Shown in pieces: positions 49,400-56,810 of a stretch of DNA of 64,000 nucleotides. Each line of letters begins with the position of its first letter. Position 1 is the first letter of the stretch. Below the pieces are notes generated by a model that saw nothing but the letters and a program-made list of their open reading frames with translations, was not told the origin of the DNA and ran no database searches. Origin of the DNA: Oscillospiraceae bacterium (GTDB lineage Bacteria > Bacillota > Clostridia > Oscillospirales > Acutalibacteraceae); NCBI GenBank assembly GCA_031256825.1, contig JAIRPV010000027.1:1-64000 (forward strand), read 5' to 3'. A program made the position numbers and the translations under genes.

Positions 49400-50731
49400 T
49401 CAGATTGCTTCAGGAACCTCTTCCGGGGAGCGGCGCGGGCAGCGCATCGTCGTCAGTATCCCCATGGCCGTGGCCTCTTTTGGCCCGGCCACCACTTTTT
49501 TTCCGGTATACTCCTGTGTCAGCATGTTCAGGTAGCGATCGCCGCTGCCGCCGCCAAAAATACGAATCGTATCGCAGCGCAGCCCGGTGACGTCTTCCGC
49601 TTCCCGCGCCGTTTGCGCGTAGCATTCCGCGAGCGAATGATAGACCGCGCGGACAACGCCGCCCAGCGGCAGCTCCGGCCGCCCCAGCCGCTTGCGCACC
49701 GCGGCGGACATGCTTTTGGGCGCGAGAAAAATTTCGTCCTGCACATTCACCGTGCCGTCGAACGCGCTGTCCATCGCCAGGTTCATCAGCTGCTCGTAGC
49801 TCGTGGGTGCCGGTTGTTCCCGTTTGATTTGCTGGATCATCCAAAGCCCCATGATATTTTTTAAAAAGCGGATTCGCCCGTCCGCGCCGCCCTCGTTGGT
49901 AAAGCCCGCGCGTCTGGCGCGTTCATCCAGCAGGGGCTGCTCCAGCAGCGTGCCCATCAGGCTCCATGTGCCGGAAGAAATATACAACGGCGCCTGCCCG
50001 CAGGCCACGGCGCTGGCTGTGTCGTGCGTGGCGGGCAGAATCACTTTGCAGTCGAACCCCACCCTGTTTTGCACTTCGGGCAGCAGCCCGCCCACAAAAG
50101 TTCCCGGCCGCGAAAGCGGAGCAAACAGCTTTGCCGGGTACCCCAGCCGCCCGATCAGCTCCATATCCCATTGGCCGGTGGCGGCGTCGATCAGCCCGGT
50201 CGTGGTCGCGTTGGTGTATTCCCGGCGTATGGATCCGGTTAGCCGCCAGTGGAAGTATTCCGGCAGCATGAGCAGGTGCGCCGCCCGCGCCAGCCGCCCG
50301 GTTTCTTTGTCGTCCCAAAGCTGATAGACGCTGTTATATGGCTGCCGCGCAATCCCTGTGCGCCGGTAAAGCTCGTGCGCGGGCGCCACGCCTTCCACGC
50401 CCGCCATGGAGCTTCCGCCGCGTTTGTCGCGGTAGGCGTAGGCCGGCCCGAGTTCCCGGTATTGTTCATCCAACAGCACATAGTCCACGCCCCATGTGGC
50501 AATGCCAACGCACGCGGGGATTTTGCCTTGTTCCCGGCATTTTTCCAGCCCCCGCAGGATTTCGCCGAAGAGCGCTTCTGTGTCCCAAAAAAGCCGGCCG
50601 CCGTTTTGCGCGCATCCGTTGGCGAAGCGATGCACCTCTTCCAGCTTCAGCTCGTTGTTTTCCCAGCGTCCCAGTATGTGCCGCCCGCCCGAGGCCCCCA
50701 GGTCTATCGCAAGCCCATATTCCGCATCCAT
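49400..50731 (-). CDS. rhaB: Rhamnulokinase
   Basis: FGGY-family sugar kinase, L-rhamnulose to its 1-phosphate. 443 residues from ATG 50731 after GGGGAGA. Motifs: LAIDLGASGGRHILG at the N terminus, GVDYVLLDEQ, the SVYQLWDDKETG block, NATTTGLIDAATGQWD, LPATHDTASAV, YISSGTWSLMG and RIFGGGSGDRYLNMLTQEYTG. These are the rhamnulokinase forms of the family motifs. No rhamnose isomerase or aldolase is in the window, but the alcohol dehydrogenase at 51336 could act on the lactaldehyde formed. Converges on the ECF operon with only eight bases between stops. Confidence 0.92.
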   Translation of the reverse strand: MDAEYGLAIDLGASGGRHILGRWENNELKLEEVHRFANGCAQNGGRLFWDTEALFGEILRGLEKCREQGKIPACVGIATWGVDYVLLDEQYRELGPAYAYRDKRGGSSMAGVEGVAPAHELYRRTGIARQPYNSVYQLWDDKETGRLARAAHLLMLPEYFHWRLTGSIRREYTNATTTGLIDAATGQWDMELIGRLGYPAKLFAPLSRPGTFVGGLLPEVQNRVGFDCKVILPATHDTASAVACGQAPLYISSGTWSLMGTLLEQPLLDERARRAGFTNEGGADGRIRFLKNIMGLWMIQQIKREQPAPTSYEQLMNLAMDSAFDGTVNVQDEIFLAPKSMSAAVRKRLGRPELPLGGVVRAVYHSLAECYAQTAREAEDVTGLRCDTIRIFGGGSGDRYLNMLTQEYTGKKVVAGPKEATAMGILTTMRCPRRSPEEVPEAI

Positions 50732-50754
50732 ACGCTGTCTCCCCGCTGTTTTTA

Positions 50755-50838
50755 TCATGACAATCGCACCAAAAAACGGAATGTTACGCAGGTCTCTGCG
50801 TAGCGTCCGTTAATGACGATTGCAGATGTTTTGTTCAT
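50755..50838 (-). CDS. Possible 27-residue ORF upstream of rhaB
   Basis: ATG 50838 follows AAGAGGTGG; product MNKTSAIVINGRYAETCVTF then RFLVRLS. A hairpin (TACGCAG/CTGCGTA) lies within its coding DNA and a T run shortly after. It could be a real mini-protein or a regulatory leader of rhaB. Too short to judge by composition. Confidence 0.35.
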   Translation of the reverse strand: MNKTSAIVINGRYAETCVTFRFLVRLS

Positions 50839-50849
50839 AAATCCACCTC

Positions 50850-50878
50850 TTGACATTTTGTTTGGTATGTGGTATCAT
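50850..50878 (+). promoter_or_regulatory. Promoter of the candidate small RNA
   Basis: TTGACA, 17-base spacer, TATCAT, with no plus-strand gene behind it, only a short region ending in a terminator. Confidence 0.7.
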
Positions 50879-50884
50879 TAGGTG

Positions 50885-50952
50885 GATGGGGCGGTGGCAA
50901 GCCCGCCCCTCTTGCCTTCTGGAATCTGCCGCGCCACGGCAGGTTCTTTTTT
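50885..50952 (+). ncRNA. Candidate small RNA of about 68 nt
   Basis: The promoter at 50850 and a terminator (CTGCCG, CGCCA, CGGCAG, then GTTCTTTTTT) bracket a 68-base transcript. It holds a second hairpin GGGGCGG/CCGCCCC, which competes with the alternative pair GGCAAG/CTTGCC. The T run ends over the stop codon of the 52-residue gene on the other strand, so it is antisense there by only a few bases. It has no convincing ORF. Function unknown; a trans-acting sRNA, or a leader whose gene has been lost, is possible. Confidence 0.5.
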
Positions 50953-51109
50953 ATTCTTGGTTTTGCTCGGAGATTTGCCGGAGCTTCTTTTCGTTGTCTG
51001 CTCTGACTGATTCCGATTTCACAAATCCGCGGAGTTCTGCGAAAAGTCGATATGCGTCAAGCTCTTCCTGTAAGTCGCGGATGATTTCAGCTGCGTTTGG
51101 CATTTTCAT
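50951..51109 (-). CDS. 52-residue charged helical protein
   Basis: Missed by the track for length. ATG 51109 has AAAGGA upstream, and a promoter lies at 51173-51202. The product, starting MKMPNAAEIIRDLQEELDAY and ending KLRQISEQNQE, is a soluble, charged, mostly helical polypeptide without Cys or Trp. On the minus strand it precedes the 27-residue ORF and rhaB, though more than 110 bases separate them. No family recognised. Reading-frame quality and its own signals make it likely real. Confidence 0.7.
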   Translation of the reverse strand: MKMPNAAEIIRDLQEELDAYRLFAELRGFVKSESVRADNEKKLRQISEQNQE

Positions 51110-51172
51110 GTTGTGTCCTTTCTAGCGTCTCGCCCTGCATACTTGGGTTGGTTTTCCCTTCCCTGTAGCTAT

Positions 51173-51202
51173 ATTATATCATAGCTGGCGGCCCGGATGC
51201 AA
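51173..51202 (-). promoter_or_regulatory. Promoter of the 52-residue gene
   Basis: Minus strand: TTGCAT, 18-base spacer, TATAAT. Confidence 0.65.
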
Positions 51203-51262
51203 TGCTTTTTTGTGGCGAAAATTAGGTTTCCCAATGGATTTTCCTGTTTTTTGCGCCAACGG

Positions 51263-51291
51263 TTGCTTTTTTTTGCGGGCTATGTTATAAT
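51263..51291 (+). promoter_or_regulatory. Promoter of the Fe-alcohol dehydrogenase gene
   Basis: TTGCTT, 17-base spacer, TATAAT, 45 bases before ATG 51336. Confidence 0.75.
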
Positions 51292-51335
51292 ATAGATGAA
51301 ACTGAAACTGAGATTGGCGGATTGGAGATAACAGG

Positions 51336-52334
51336 ATGAGCCAGTGGCAATGGAGCCTTCCCACGCGGGTGATCTTTGGCCCGGGCGCGCGCGCGTGCTT
51401 GCCGGAATTCATCGCGGGCAAACGGGCGGCGCTTGTGCGCAGCCGCAGCGCGGGCAGCGTGCCCGGCGACTATGCGGGGGAATTCAGCGGCATACGCCCC
51501 AACCCAACGGTTGAAAATGTGCGCGACTGCGCGGCGTTTTTGTCGGCGATGGGCGCGGAAATTGTGGTGGCCGTGGGCGGGGGCAGCGTGCTCGACTGCG
51601 CAAAGGCCGCGGCAAAGGCGCTGCCGCTCATTGCGTTGCCCACAACGGCGGGCACCGGCAGCGAGGTGACAAATATCAGCGTGGTCAGCGACGACGCGGT
51701 TCACACCAAAACCCCGCAAATGTCGCCCGATTATTTCCCGGCCATTGCCATTGTTGACCCGGAACTGACCTATACCATGCCCCGGCGGGTTGCCGCCGAA
51801 AGCGGAGTGGACGCGCTGTCGCACGCCATCGAAGCCCTTTGGAGCATTCACCACAACCCGGCCAGCGACGCGTTGGCGCTGCGCGCGTGCCGCCTGATTT
51901 TTGATCATCTTGCGCCATCCTGCGAAGGCGGCCTGGCTTCCCGCGACGCAATGAGCGAGGGTTCGCTGTTGGCGGGCCTCGCCTTTGCCCAAACGCGCAC
52001 CGCCGGTGTGCACGCGAGTTCCTTCCCGCTGACCGCCCGTTACGGCCTGTCGCACGGCGCGGCCTGCGGCTTTACGCTGGCGGCGTTTGCGCGGCTGAAT
52101 GGAATCGACTCCCACGCCCGCGCGCTGGGTTTTGCCGATTCCGCCGCGCTGGCCGATGAAATTGATCGCATAAAAAAGGCGCTTGGGCTGCCCGTATATC
52201 TTGCCGACGCCGGCATTGCCGAACCCGATCTGCCGCAGCTTGCGCGGGACTGCCTGCAACCGCCCAATATGCGCAACAACCCCGTCGCGATGGATGAAGC
52301 GGGCATGCTGCGGCTGCTGCTTTCGCTAAAATAG
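51336..52334 (+). CDS. Iron-containing alcohol dehydrogenase
   Basis: 332 residues, a little short for the group III family. ATG 51336 follows GGAGATAACAGG. Motifs: VVAVGGGSVLDCAKAAA (NAD binding), LPTTAGTGSEVTN, metal-binding SGVDALSHAIEALW and LSHGAACG. Substrate cannot be read from sequence. Proximity to rhamnulokinase suggests lactaldehyde/1,2-propanediol, but phosphonoacetaldehyde or short-chain aldehydes are also possible. Monocistronic, ending at a hairpin (52349). Confidence 0.88.
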   Translation: MSQWQWSLPTRVIFGPGARACLPEFIAGKRAALVRSRSAGSVPGDYAGEFSGIRPNPTVENVRDCAAFLSAMGAEIVVAVGGGSVLDCAKAAAKALPLIALPTTAGTGSEVTNISVVSDDAVHTKTPQMSPDYFPAIAIVDPELTYTMPRRVAAESGVDALSHAIEALWSIHHNPASDALALRACRLIFDHLAPSCEGGLASRDAMSEGSLLAGLAFAQTRTAGVHASSFPLTARYGLSHGAACGFTLAAFARLNGIDSHARALGFADSAALADEIDRIKKALGLPVYLADAGIAEPDLPQLARDCLQPPNMRNNPVAMDEAGMLRLLLSLK

Positions 52335-52348
52335 CGCGCGCACGGATA

Positions 52349-52370
52349 AAAGCCCCCGTTTGGGGGGCTT
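52349..52370 (+). terminator. Terminator-like hairpin after the alcohol dehydrogenase
   Basis: AAAGCCCCC, GTTT, GGGGGGCTT. The T tract is poor, so efficiency may be low. Confidence 0.6.
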
Positions 52371-52411
52371 CGCTATCTGTAAAGGCCAAAACCTTGCCGT
52401 TGAAAAAATGA

Positions 52412-52433
52412 TGTAAAGTGATTTGCCTTTACA
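52412..52433. repeat. 22-bp dyad TGTAAAG-N8-CTTTACA upstream of metF
   Basis: TGTAAAG TGATTTGC CTTTACA, 22 bases upstream of the metF -35 box. This is the only strict copy in an intergenic, regulator-like position. A weaker copy (TGTAAAG-N8-CTTGCCG) lies just before it at 52378. Confidence 0.8.
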
Positions 52434-52454
52434 CTCGGGGGTCTAAAATTTGCG

Positions 52455-52483
52455 TTGACTTCCCTGATTCAGAATGCTATAAT
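52455..52483 (+). promoter_or_regulatory. metF-metH promoter
   Basis: TTGACT, 17-base spacer, TATAAT. Confidence 0.8.
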
Positions 52484-52547
52484 AAGCACATGACTTGTGG
52501 CGCGGCAAAGCGTAAGAAAGCCAGGATTAGAACAAGGAGGAACGGGG

Positions 52548-53429
52548 ATGCCAATCGGGGCGATTGCGGAGTTGATGACGGGGGGCGGGGTCTGCCTTTC
52601 GTTCGAGGTTTTTCCGCCGAAGCAGGCGGAAAATTTTGAGGCGGTGTCGCGCGCGGCGCTGGAAATCGCGGCGTTGCAGCCTTCGTTTATGAGCGTTACC
52701 TACGGCGCGGGCGGCACCACCGACCGCTACACGCTGGCGGTTGCCCAGGAAATCCAGGAGAAACACGGTTTGCCGGCGCTGGCGCACCTGACCTGTATCG
52801 GGGCCGACCGGGCGGGGGTTCGCGCGCGGCTGGAGATTCTGCGCGCGGCGGGCGTGCGCAATATTATGGCGCTGCGCGGCGACCTGCCCGAGGGGCAAAT
52901 GCCCGCCAGCGACTACCCTTACGCGGCGGATCTGGTGGCGGAGATCAAAGCGTTCGGCGGCTTTTGCGTTGGCGCGGCCTGTTACCCGGAGGGCCATGTG
53001 GAATGCGGCAGCCCCGCCGAAGACCGCCGGAACCTCAAAAAAAAGGTAGACGCCGGCGCGGATTTTTTGACGACACAGATGTTTTTTGACAATGATTTAT
53101 TGTATAAGTTCCTGTATCAGATCCGCGAAATCGGCATTTCGGCGCCGGTTGCGGCGGGCATTATGCCGGTGACCAACGGCCGGCAAATTGCCCGGATTTG
53201 CAGGCTTTCCGGCACCTACCTGCCCGCGCGTTTCCGCGCGATTGTGGATCAATATGGCGATTCGCCCGCCGCCATGCAACAGGCCGGGATTGTTTACGCC
53301 TGCGAGCAGATCGTTGATTTGCTGGCCAGCGGCGTGAACGCCATTCACGTTTACAGCATGAACAAGCCCGCTGTGGCAGCGGCAATCCGTGACAATTTAA
53401 AGCATCTGATAGGAGAATGCGCGTGCTGA
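52548..53429 (+). CDS. metF: 5,10-methylenetetrahydrofolate reductase
   Basis: Supplies 5-methyl-THF for methionine synthesis. 293 residues from ATG 52548 after AAGGAGG; the track's earlier start has no ribosome site. FAD TIM-barrel motifs: SFEVFPPK, VTYGAGGTTDRYT, HLTCIGADR, ALRGDLPEG, GAACYPEGH, TTQMFFDND and AGIMPVTN. It overlaps metH, so methyl-THF production and use are translated together. Confidence 0.95.
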   Translation: MPIGAIAELMTGGGVCLSFEVFPPKQAENFEAVSRAALEIAALQPSFMSVTYGAGGTTDRYTLAVAQEIQEKHGLPALAHLTCIGADRAGVRARLEILRAAGVRNIMALRGDLPEGQMPASDYPYAADLVAEIKAFGGFCVGAACYPEGHVECGSPAEDRRNLKKKVDAGADFLTTQMFFDNDLLYKFLYQIREIGISAPVAAGIMPVTNGRQIARICRLSGTYLPARFRAIVDQYGDSPAAMQQAGIVYACEQIVDLLASGVNAIHVYSMNKPAVAAAIRDNLKHLIGECAC

Positions 53430-55834
53430 ATTTATCTGATCCGATGATCCTCGACGGCGGCATGGGCACTTTGCTGCAACAGGCGGGGCTTGCCCCCGGC
53501 GAGCAGCCCGAACGCTGGAATCTGCTTCGCCCCGACGATATCATCGCCATTCACCGGGCCTATCTGGAGGCCGGGGCGCAGGTGATGACCACCAACACCT
53601 TCGGCGCCAATCGGCTGAAATACCCCGCAGACGGCGGCTGCGCTTTGGCGGACGTTATCGCGGCGGGGCTTCATTGCGCCAAAGCTGCGGCGGGCAAGCG
53701 CGCTGCCGTGGCGCTGGACATTGGCCCGACAGGCAAATTATTGGCTCCTTTGGGGCCGCTTGCGTTTGAGGACGCCGTTGCGATATTTCGCGAAATTGCG
53801 GAGATTGGCGCGGCCAACGGCGCTGATCTTTTGTTCATCGAGACAATGACAGACTTGCTGGAACTGCGCGCGGCGGTCATTGGCTGCAAGGAAGGCGCGC
53901 CCGGCCTGCCCATTTTCGCAAGCTTTACGGTGGAAGAAAACGGGCGCATGCTGACCGGCGCCACCCCTGCGGCGGCGGCGGTTATGCTGGAGAGCATGGG
54001 GGTTGCCGCGCTGGGGATCAATTGCGGGGCAGGGCCAGAACGGGCGCGGGGGATTGTGCCGCAGCTTGCGGCGCATTGCTCTGTGCCGGTTCTGGCGCAG
54101 CCCAACGCGGGGCTGCCGGAAGTCTGTCAAGGCCAAACCATTTACCCCCTTTCGCCGGAGGAGTTTGCCCGTCAAGGCGCGGCGCTTTACAGCCTGGGCG
54201 CAAGGCTGCTGGGCGGCTGCTGCGGCACCACTCCTGCGCACATTGCCGCGCTGGCGCGGGCTTTGGGAGAAGCGAGAGGTGTAAAGGCAAACGCTTGTCA
54301 GCTGCCGGCCGCGCCGGTGATTTGCAGCGCCTCGGCGATCGTTGCCTTCGCGGAACCGACCGTACTCATCGGCGAGCGGATCAATCCAACGGGCAAGCCC
54401 AAGTTCCAACAGCATTTGCGGGCGGGCAACTGGGATTATCTGTTGGATGAGGCGCTCAGCCAGGAACAGGCGGGCGCGCAGGTGCTGGATGTGAACCTGG
54501 GCCTGCCGGGGATTGACGAGCGCGCGGCCATGCTGGAGGCCGTTACGCGCATTCAGCGGGCAACGGCGCTGCCTTTGCAGCTCGACAGCGCAAGCCCCGC
54601 GGTATTGGAGGCCGCTTTGCGGCGCTACCAGGGCAAAGCGCTGGTCAATTCCGTCAACGGCAAAGAAGAAAATATGCGGGCGGTGTTCCCGCTGATCCAG
54701 AAATATGGCGGGGTTGTGGTGGCGCTGCTGCTGGATGAAGTGGGGATCCCGGCAACAGCGGCGGGCCGCATGGCCATTGCCGAAAAAATCTATGCGACGG
54801 CGGCGGAATACGGCCTTGGCAAAGAAGATATCCTGATCGACGCGCTGACCATGACGGTGAGCGCGGAGCCGACGGGCGCGGTGGTGACGCTTGATGTGAT
54901 GGAGCGCATCCACGCCATGGGCGGTTACACGGTTCTGGGGGTTTCGAACATCTCCTTCGGGCTGCCGCAGCGGGAATTCGTCAACGCCGCTTTTTTCACC
55001 ATGGCGATGCAGCGGGGTCTGCGCGCGGCGATCATCAACCCCAAAAGCCCGGCGATGATGGCCGCTTATCACGCCGTCAAGCTGTTGAATAACAGGGACG
55101 CCAATGCTGTAAAGTATTTGGCCTTTACAGAGAGTTTGCCCGTGCAAGCAAATTCCTTGTCACCGTCGGCGGCGCAGGCGAAAGCCGTTGAAAAACCGGA
55201 GCTTCCGCCCCTGATGGAGGCGATTTTGCTCGGCCGGGAGGAAGCCGCGCTTTCGCTGGCCAACGCCGCGTTATTGCGCGAAAGCCCGCTGCAAATCATC
55301 CAGCAACTGGTGATTCCGGCGCTGGACGAAGTTGGGCTGCGCTTTGCGAAGGGGACGCTTTTTTTGCCGCAGCTGCTGCAAAGCGCGGCGGCAGCCAAGG
55401 CGGCGCTTGCCCTGTTGCAGGAAAAAATCCGTGAAAGCGGCAGCGGCGCGCCCGCAAAAGGGGCCATTGTGCTGGCCACCGTGCGGGGCGATATTCACGA
55501 CATTGGCAAAAATATTGTGAAGACCCTTCTCGAAACTTATCATTTTGAAGTGACCGATTTGGGCAAAGATGTGCCGCCGGAGACCGTTTGCCGGGCTGTG
55601 ACGGAAGGGCATGTTCCGCTGTGCGGCCTTTCGGCGCTGATGACCACCACCGTGCCTTCGATGGAGGCCACCATCCGATTGCTGCGCGAAAAAGCCCCCT
55701 GGTGCAAGGTGCTGGTGGGCGGCGCGGTGCTGACAAAGGCCTATGCCGACGAAATCGGCGCCGACGCTTATTGCGCCGACGCGATGGCAACGGTCCGGGC
55801 CGCGGAAGCAATGCTCAGCGGCGCGGCAGGGTGA
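53423..55834 (+). CDS. metH: Cobalamin-dependent methionine synthase lacking the reactivation domain
   Basis: 803 residues. I favour GTG 53423, six bases after AGGAGA; ATG 53417 abuts that site. Domains: homocysteine-binding (1-285; ILDGGMGTLLQ, GINCGAG and Zn ligands GGCCGTTPAHI near 265), methyl-THF-binding pterin domain (about 310-570; IGERINPTGKPKF, DVNLGLPG, DALTMTVSAEP), then the cobalamin module (about 590-800; DIHDIGKN near 690, the His lower ligand). The C-terminal AdoMet activation domain of classical MetH is absent, as in many Clostridia that use a separate activator, and none is seen here. The enzyme makes B12 supply from the 42-49 kb operon relevant. Confidence 0.94.
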   Translation: MLNLSDPMILDGGMGTLLQQAGLAPGEQPERWNLLRPDDIIAIHRAYLEAGAQVMTTNTFGANRLKYPADGGCALADVIAAGLHCAKAAAGKRAAVALDIGPTGKLLAPLGPLAFEDAVAIFREIAEIGAANGADLLFIETMTDLLELRAAVIGCKEGAPGLPIFASFTVEENGRMLTGATPAAAAVMLESMGVAALGINCGAGPERARGIVPQLAAHCSVPVLAQPNAGLPEVCQGQTIYPLSPEEFARQGAALYSLGARLLGGCCGTTPAHIAALARALGEARGVKANACQLPAAPVICSASAIVAFAEPTVLIGERINPTGKPKFQQHLRAGNWDYLLDEALSQEQAGAQVLDVNLGLPGIDERAAMLEAVTRIQRATALPLQLDSASPAVLEAALRRYQGKALVNSVNGKEENMRAVFPLIQKYGGVVVALLLDEVGIPATAAGRMAIAEKIYATAAEYGLGKEDILIDALTMTVSAEPTGAVVTLDVMERIHAMGGYTVLGVSNISFGLPQREFVNAAFFTMAMQRGLRAAIINPKSPAMMAAYHAVKLLNNRDANAVKYLAFTESLPVQANSLSPSAAQAKAVEKPELPPLMEAILLGREEAALSLANAALLRESPLQIIQQLVIPALDEVGLRFAKGTLFLPQLLQSAAAAKAALALLQEKIRESGSGAPAKGAIVLATVRGDIHDIGKNIVKTLLETYHFEVTDLGKDVPPETVCRAVTEGHVPLCGLSALMTTTVPSMEATIRLLREKAPWCKVLVGGAVLTKAYADEIGADAYCADAMATVRAAEAMLSGAAG
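55108..55129. repeat. 22-bp dyad TGTAAAG-N8-CTTTACA (in metH)
   Basis: TGTAAAG TATTTGGC CTTTACA, in the linker between pterin and cobalamin modules. A 21-bp relative, TGTAAAG-N7-CTTGTCA, is at 54280-54300 in the same gene. Confidence 0.75.
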
Positions 55835-55836
55835 TT

Positions 55837-56559
55837 TCAGCAGTCGGCGTTCAATGTTAAAAACAGCGGCAGGCCGACCAAAACGCCGCAGGCGGGCTGG
55901 AAGCAAACCGCAACGCCGCGCAGGGGCAGCGCGCCGCAGCAAAAATATTCCCGCCAGGCGTGCTCGCCCAGCGCACCGCAGAAGTTCCCCCGGGCGCAAA
56001 GCAGCTGCACGGCGGGGCAGCGCTCCGACTCCGGGCTGTTGATCCAAATCGCCCCTTCGGGCACGCTTGCGATGCGCTCTTCTTCCCAAAGGCCCGCCGC
56101 TTCCCGTTCCACAACCAGCTCCTCGGCTCGGCCGCTCCGGCCGGCCGGCGGCTCATGCGCGTAAAACAGCCCCTCCAGTTCATAAAAGCCCCCGGGATAA
56201 AAGCGCGCGCCGGGGCAAGCGCGGCGCAGCTGGCCGCTTTGGCGCAGATGCTGCAGGATGCGGCGGCGCTGATACATTTCGTTTTTGTCCATCAGCGCTT
56301 CGTTGTAGCGCGTTTCTGATCCATCGGTGGATACATGCGGGATGAACGGTGGCTCTTCCGGTTCGCGCAGGATCTCGCCTTCCTTGAGCCTGGGTTTTGG
56401 CGGCTTTGGCGGGGGAATGTGCAGATCAGAATTGTTGTGCGTGCTGCGCGTGGCGCTGTGTTTGATCATCACAAAGCGCGCTTCGGGCAGTTGCCGATAG
56501 AGCTGAAAAATTTTTTCGTGCGCGTCGTAGACAAAGAATTCCAAATCCTGTATCGCCAT
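55837..56559 (-). CDS. Unknown protein of 240 residues
   Basis: Start ATG 56559, after AAGGGGTGG. N-terminal part MAIQDLEFFVYDAHEKIFQLYRQLPEARFVMIKHSATRS, then a Pro/Lys-rich stretch (PPPKPPKPRLKEGE) and a C-terminal half of about 130 residues with several Cys and Trp. No signal peptide or clear membrane segment, though the last 30 residues are hydrophobic. The coding quality is normal, and it converges with metH at a distance of two bases. No family recognised. Confidence 0.7.
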   Translation of the reverse strand: MAIQDLEFFVYDAHEKIFQLYRQLPEARFVMIKHSATRSTHNNSDLHIPPPKPPKPRLKEGEILREPEEPPFIPHVSTDGSETRYNEALMDKNEMYQRRRILQHLRQSGQLRRACPGARFYPGGFYELEGLFYAHEPPAGRSGRAEELVVEREAAGLWEEERIASVPEGAIWINSPESERCPAVQLLCARGNFCGALGEHAWREYFCCGALPLRGVAVCFQPACGVLVGLPLFLTLNADC

Positions 56560-56635
56560 TCCACCACCCCTTTTCAATGGTATGCGATTTCACAATTTAA
56601 TAGACTGCTAACTTTCAAAATCCGTCAAAAAATGA

Positions 56636-56664
56636 TTGAAATAAAAGCGAAAATGTGATAGACT
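56636..56664 (+). promoter_or_regulatory. Probable dnaA promoter
   Basis: TTGAAA, 17-base spacer, TAGACT. The transcript leader of about 140 bases contains a small ATGGC/GCCAT hairpin. No TTATCCACA-type DnaA boxes were seen between 56560 and 56810. Confidence 0.6.
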
Positions 56665-56810
56665 AGATAACAGGCGTTTCGATGTTAGACTGGATGCGAT
56701 CCCTTGATGGCTTCTTGCCATGCGTTGGCCGGGAGCCGTGTTTTCGGCGTTAGCGGACGGATTTGCCATCTGCTGCTTCATGTCTATTCTTGCTTGCGGG
56801 GAGCGATTGC

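Noticed and set aside
50850-51125. 91-codon plus-strand ORF from the track
   Set aside because: It begins at the -35 box of the promoter and is antisense to the better-supported 52-residue gene.
52335-52547. SAM or THF riboswitch before metF
   Set aside because: No conserved core; the region contains only a terminator-like hairpin, the dyads and a promoter.
31998-55129. TyrR boxes
   Set aside because: TyrR sites are TGTAAA-N6-TTTACA; these have ten bases between those hexamers, and TyrR is a proteobacterial regulator.
53738-55147. Long minus ORF inside metH, and others inside aro and hyd genes
   Set aside because: Each overlaps a well-recognised gene over its whole length and lacks its own ribosome site.
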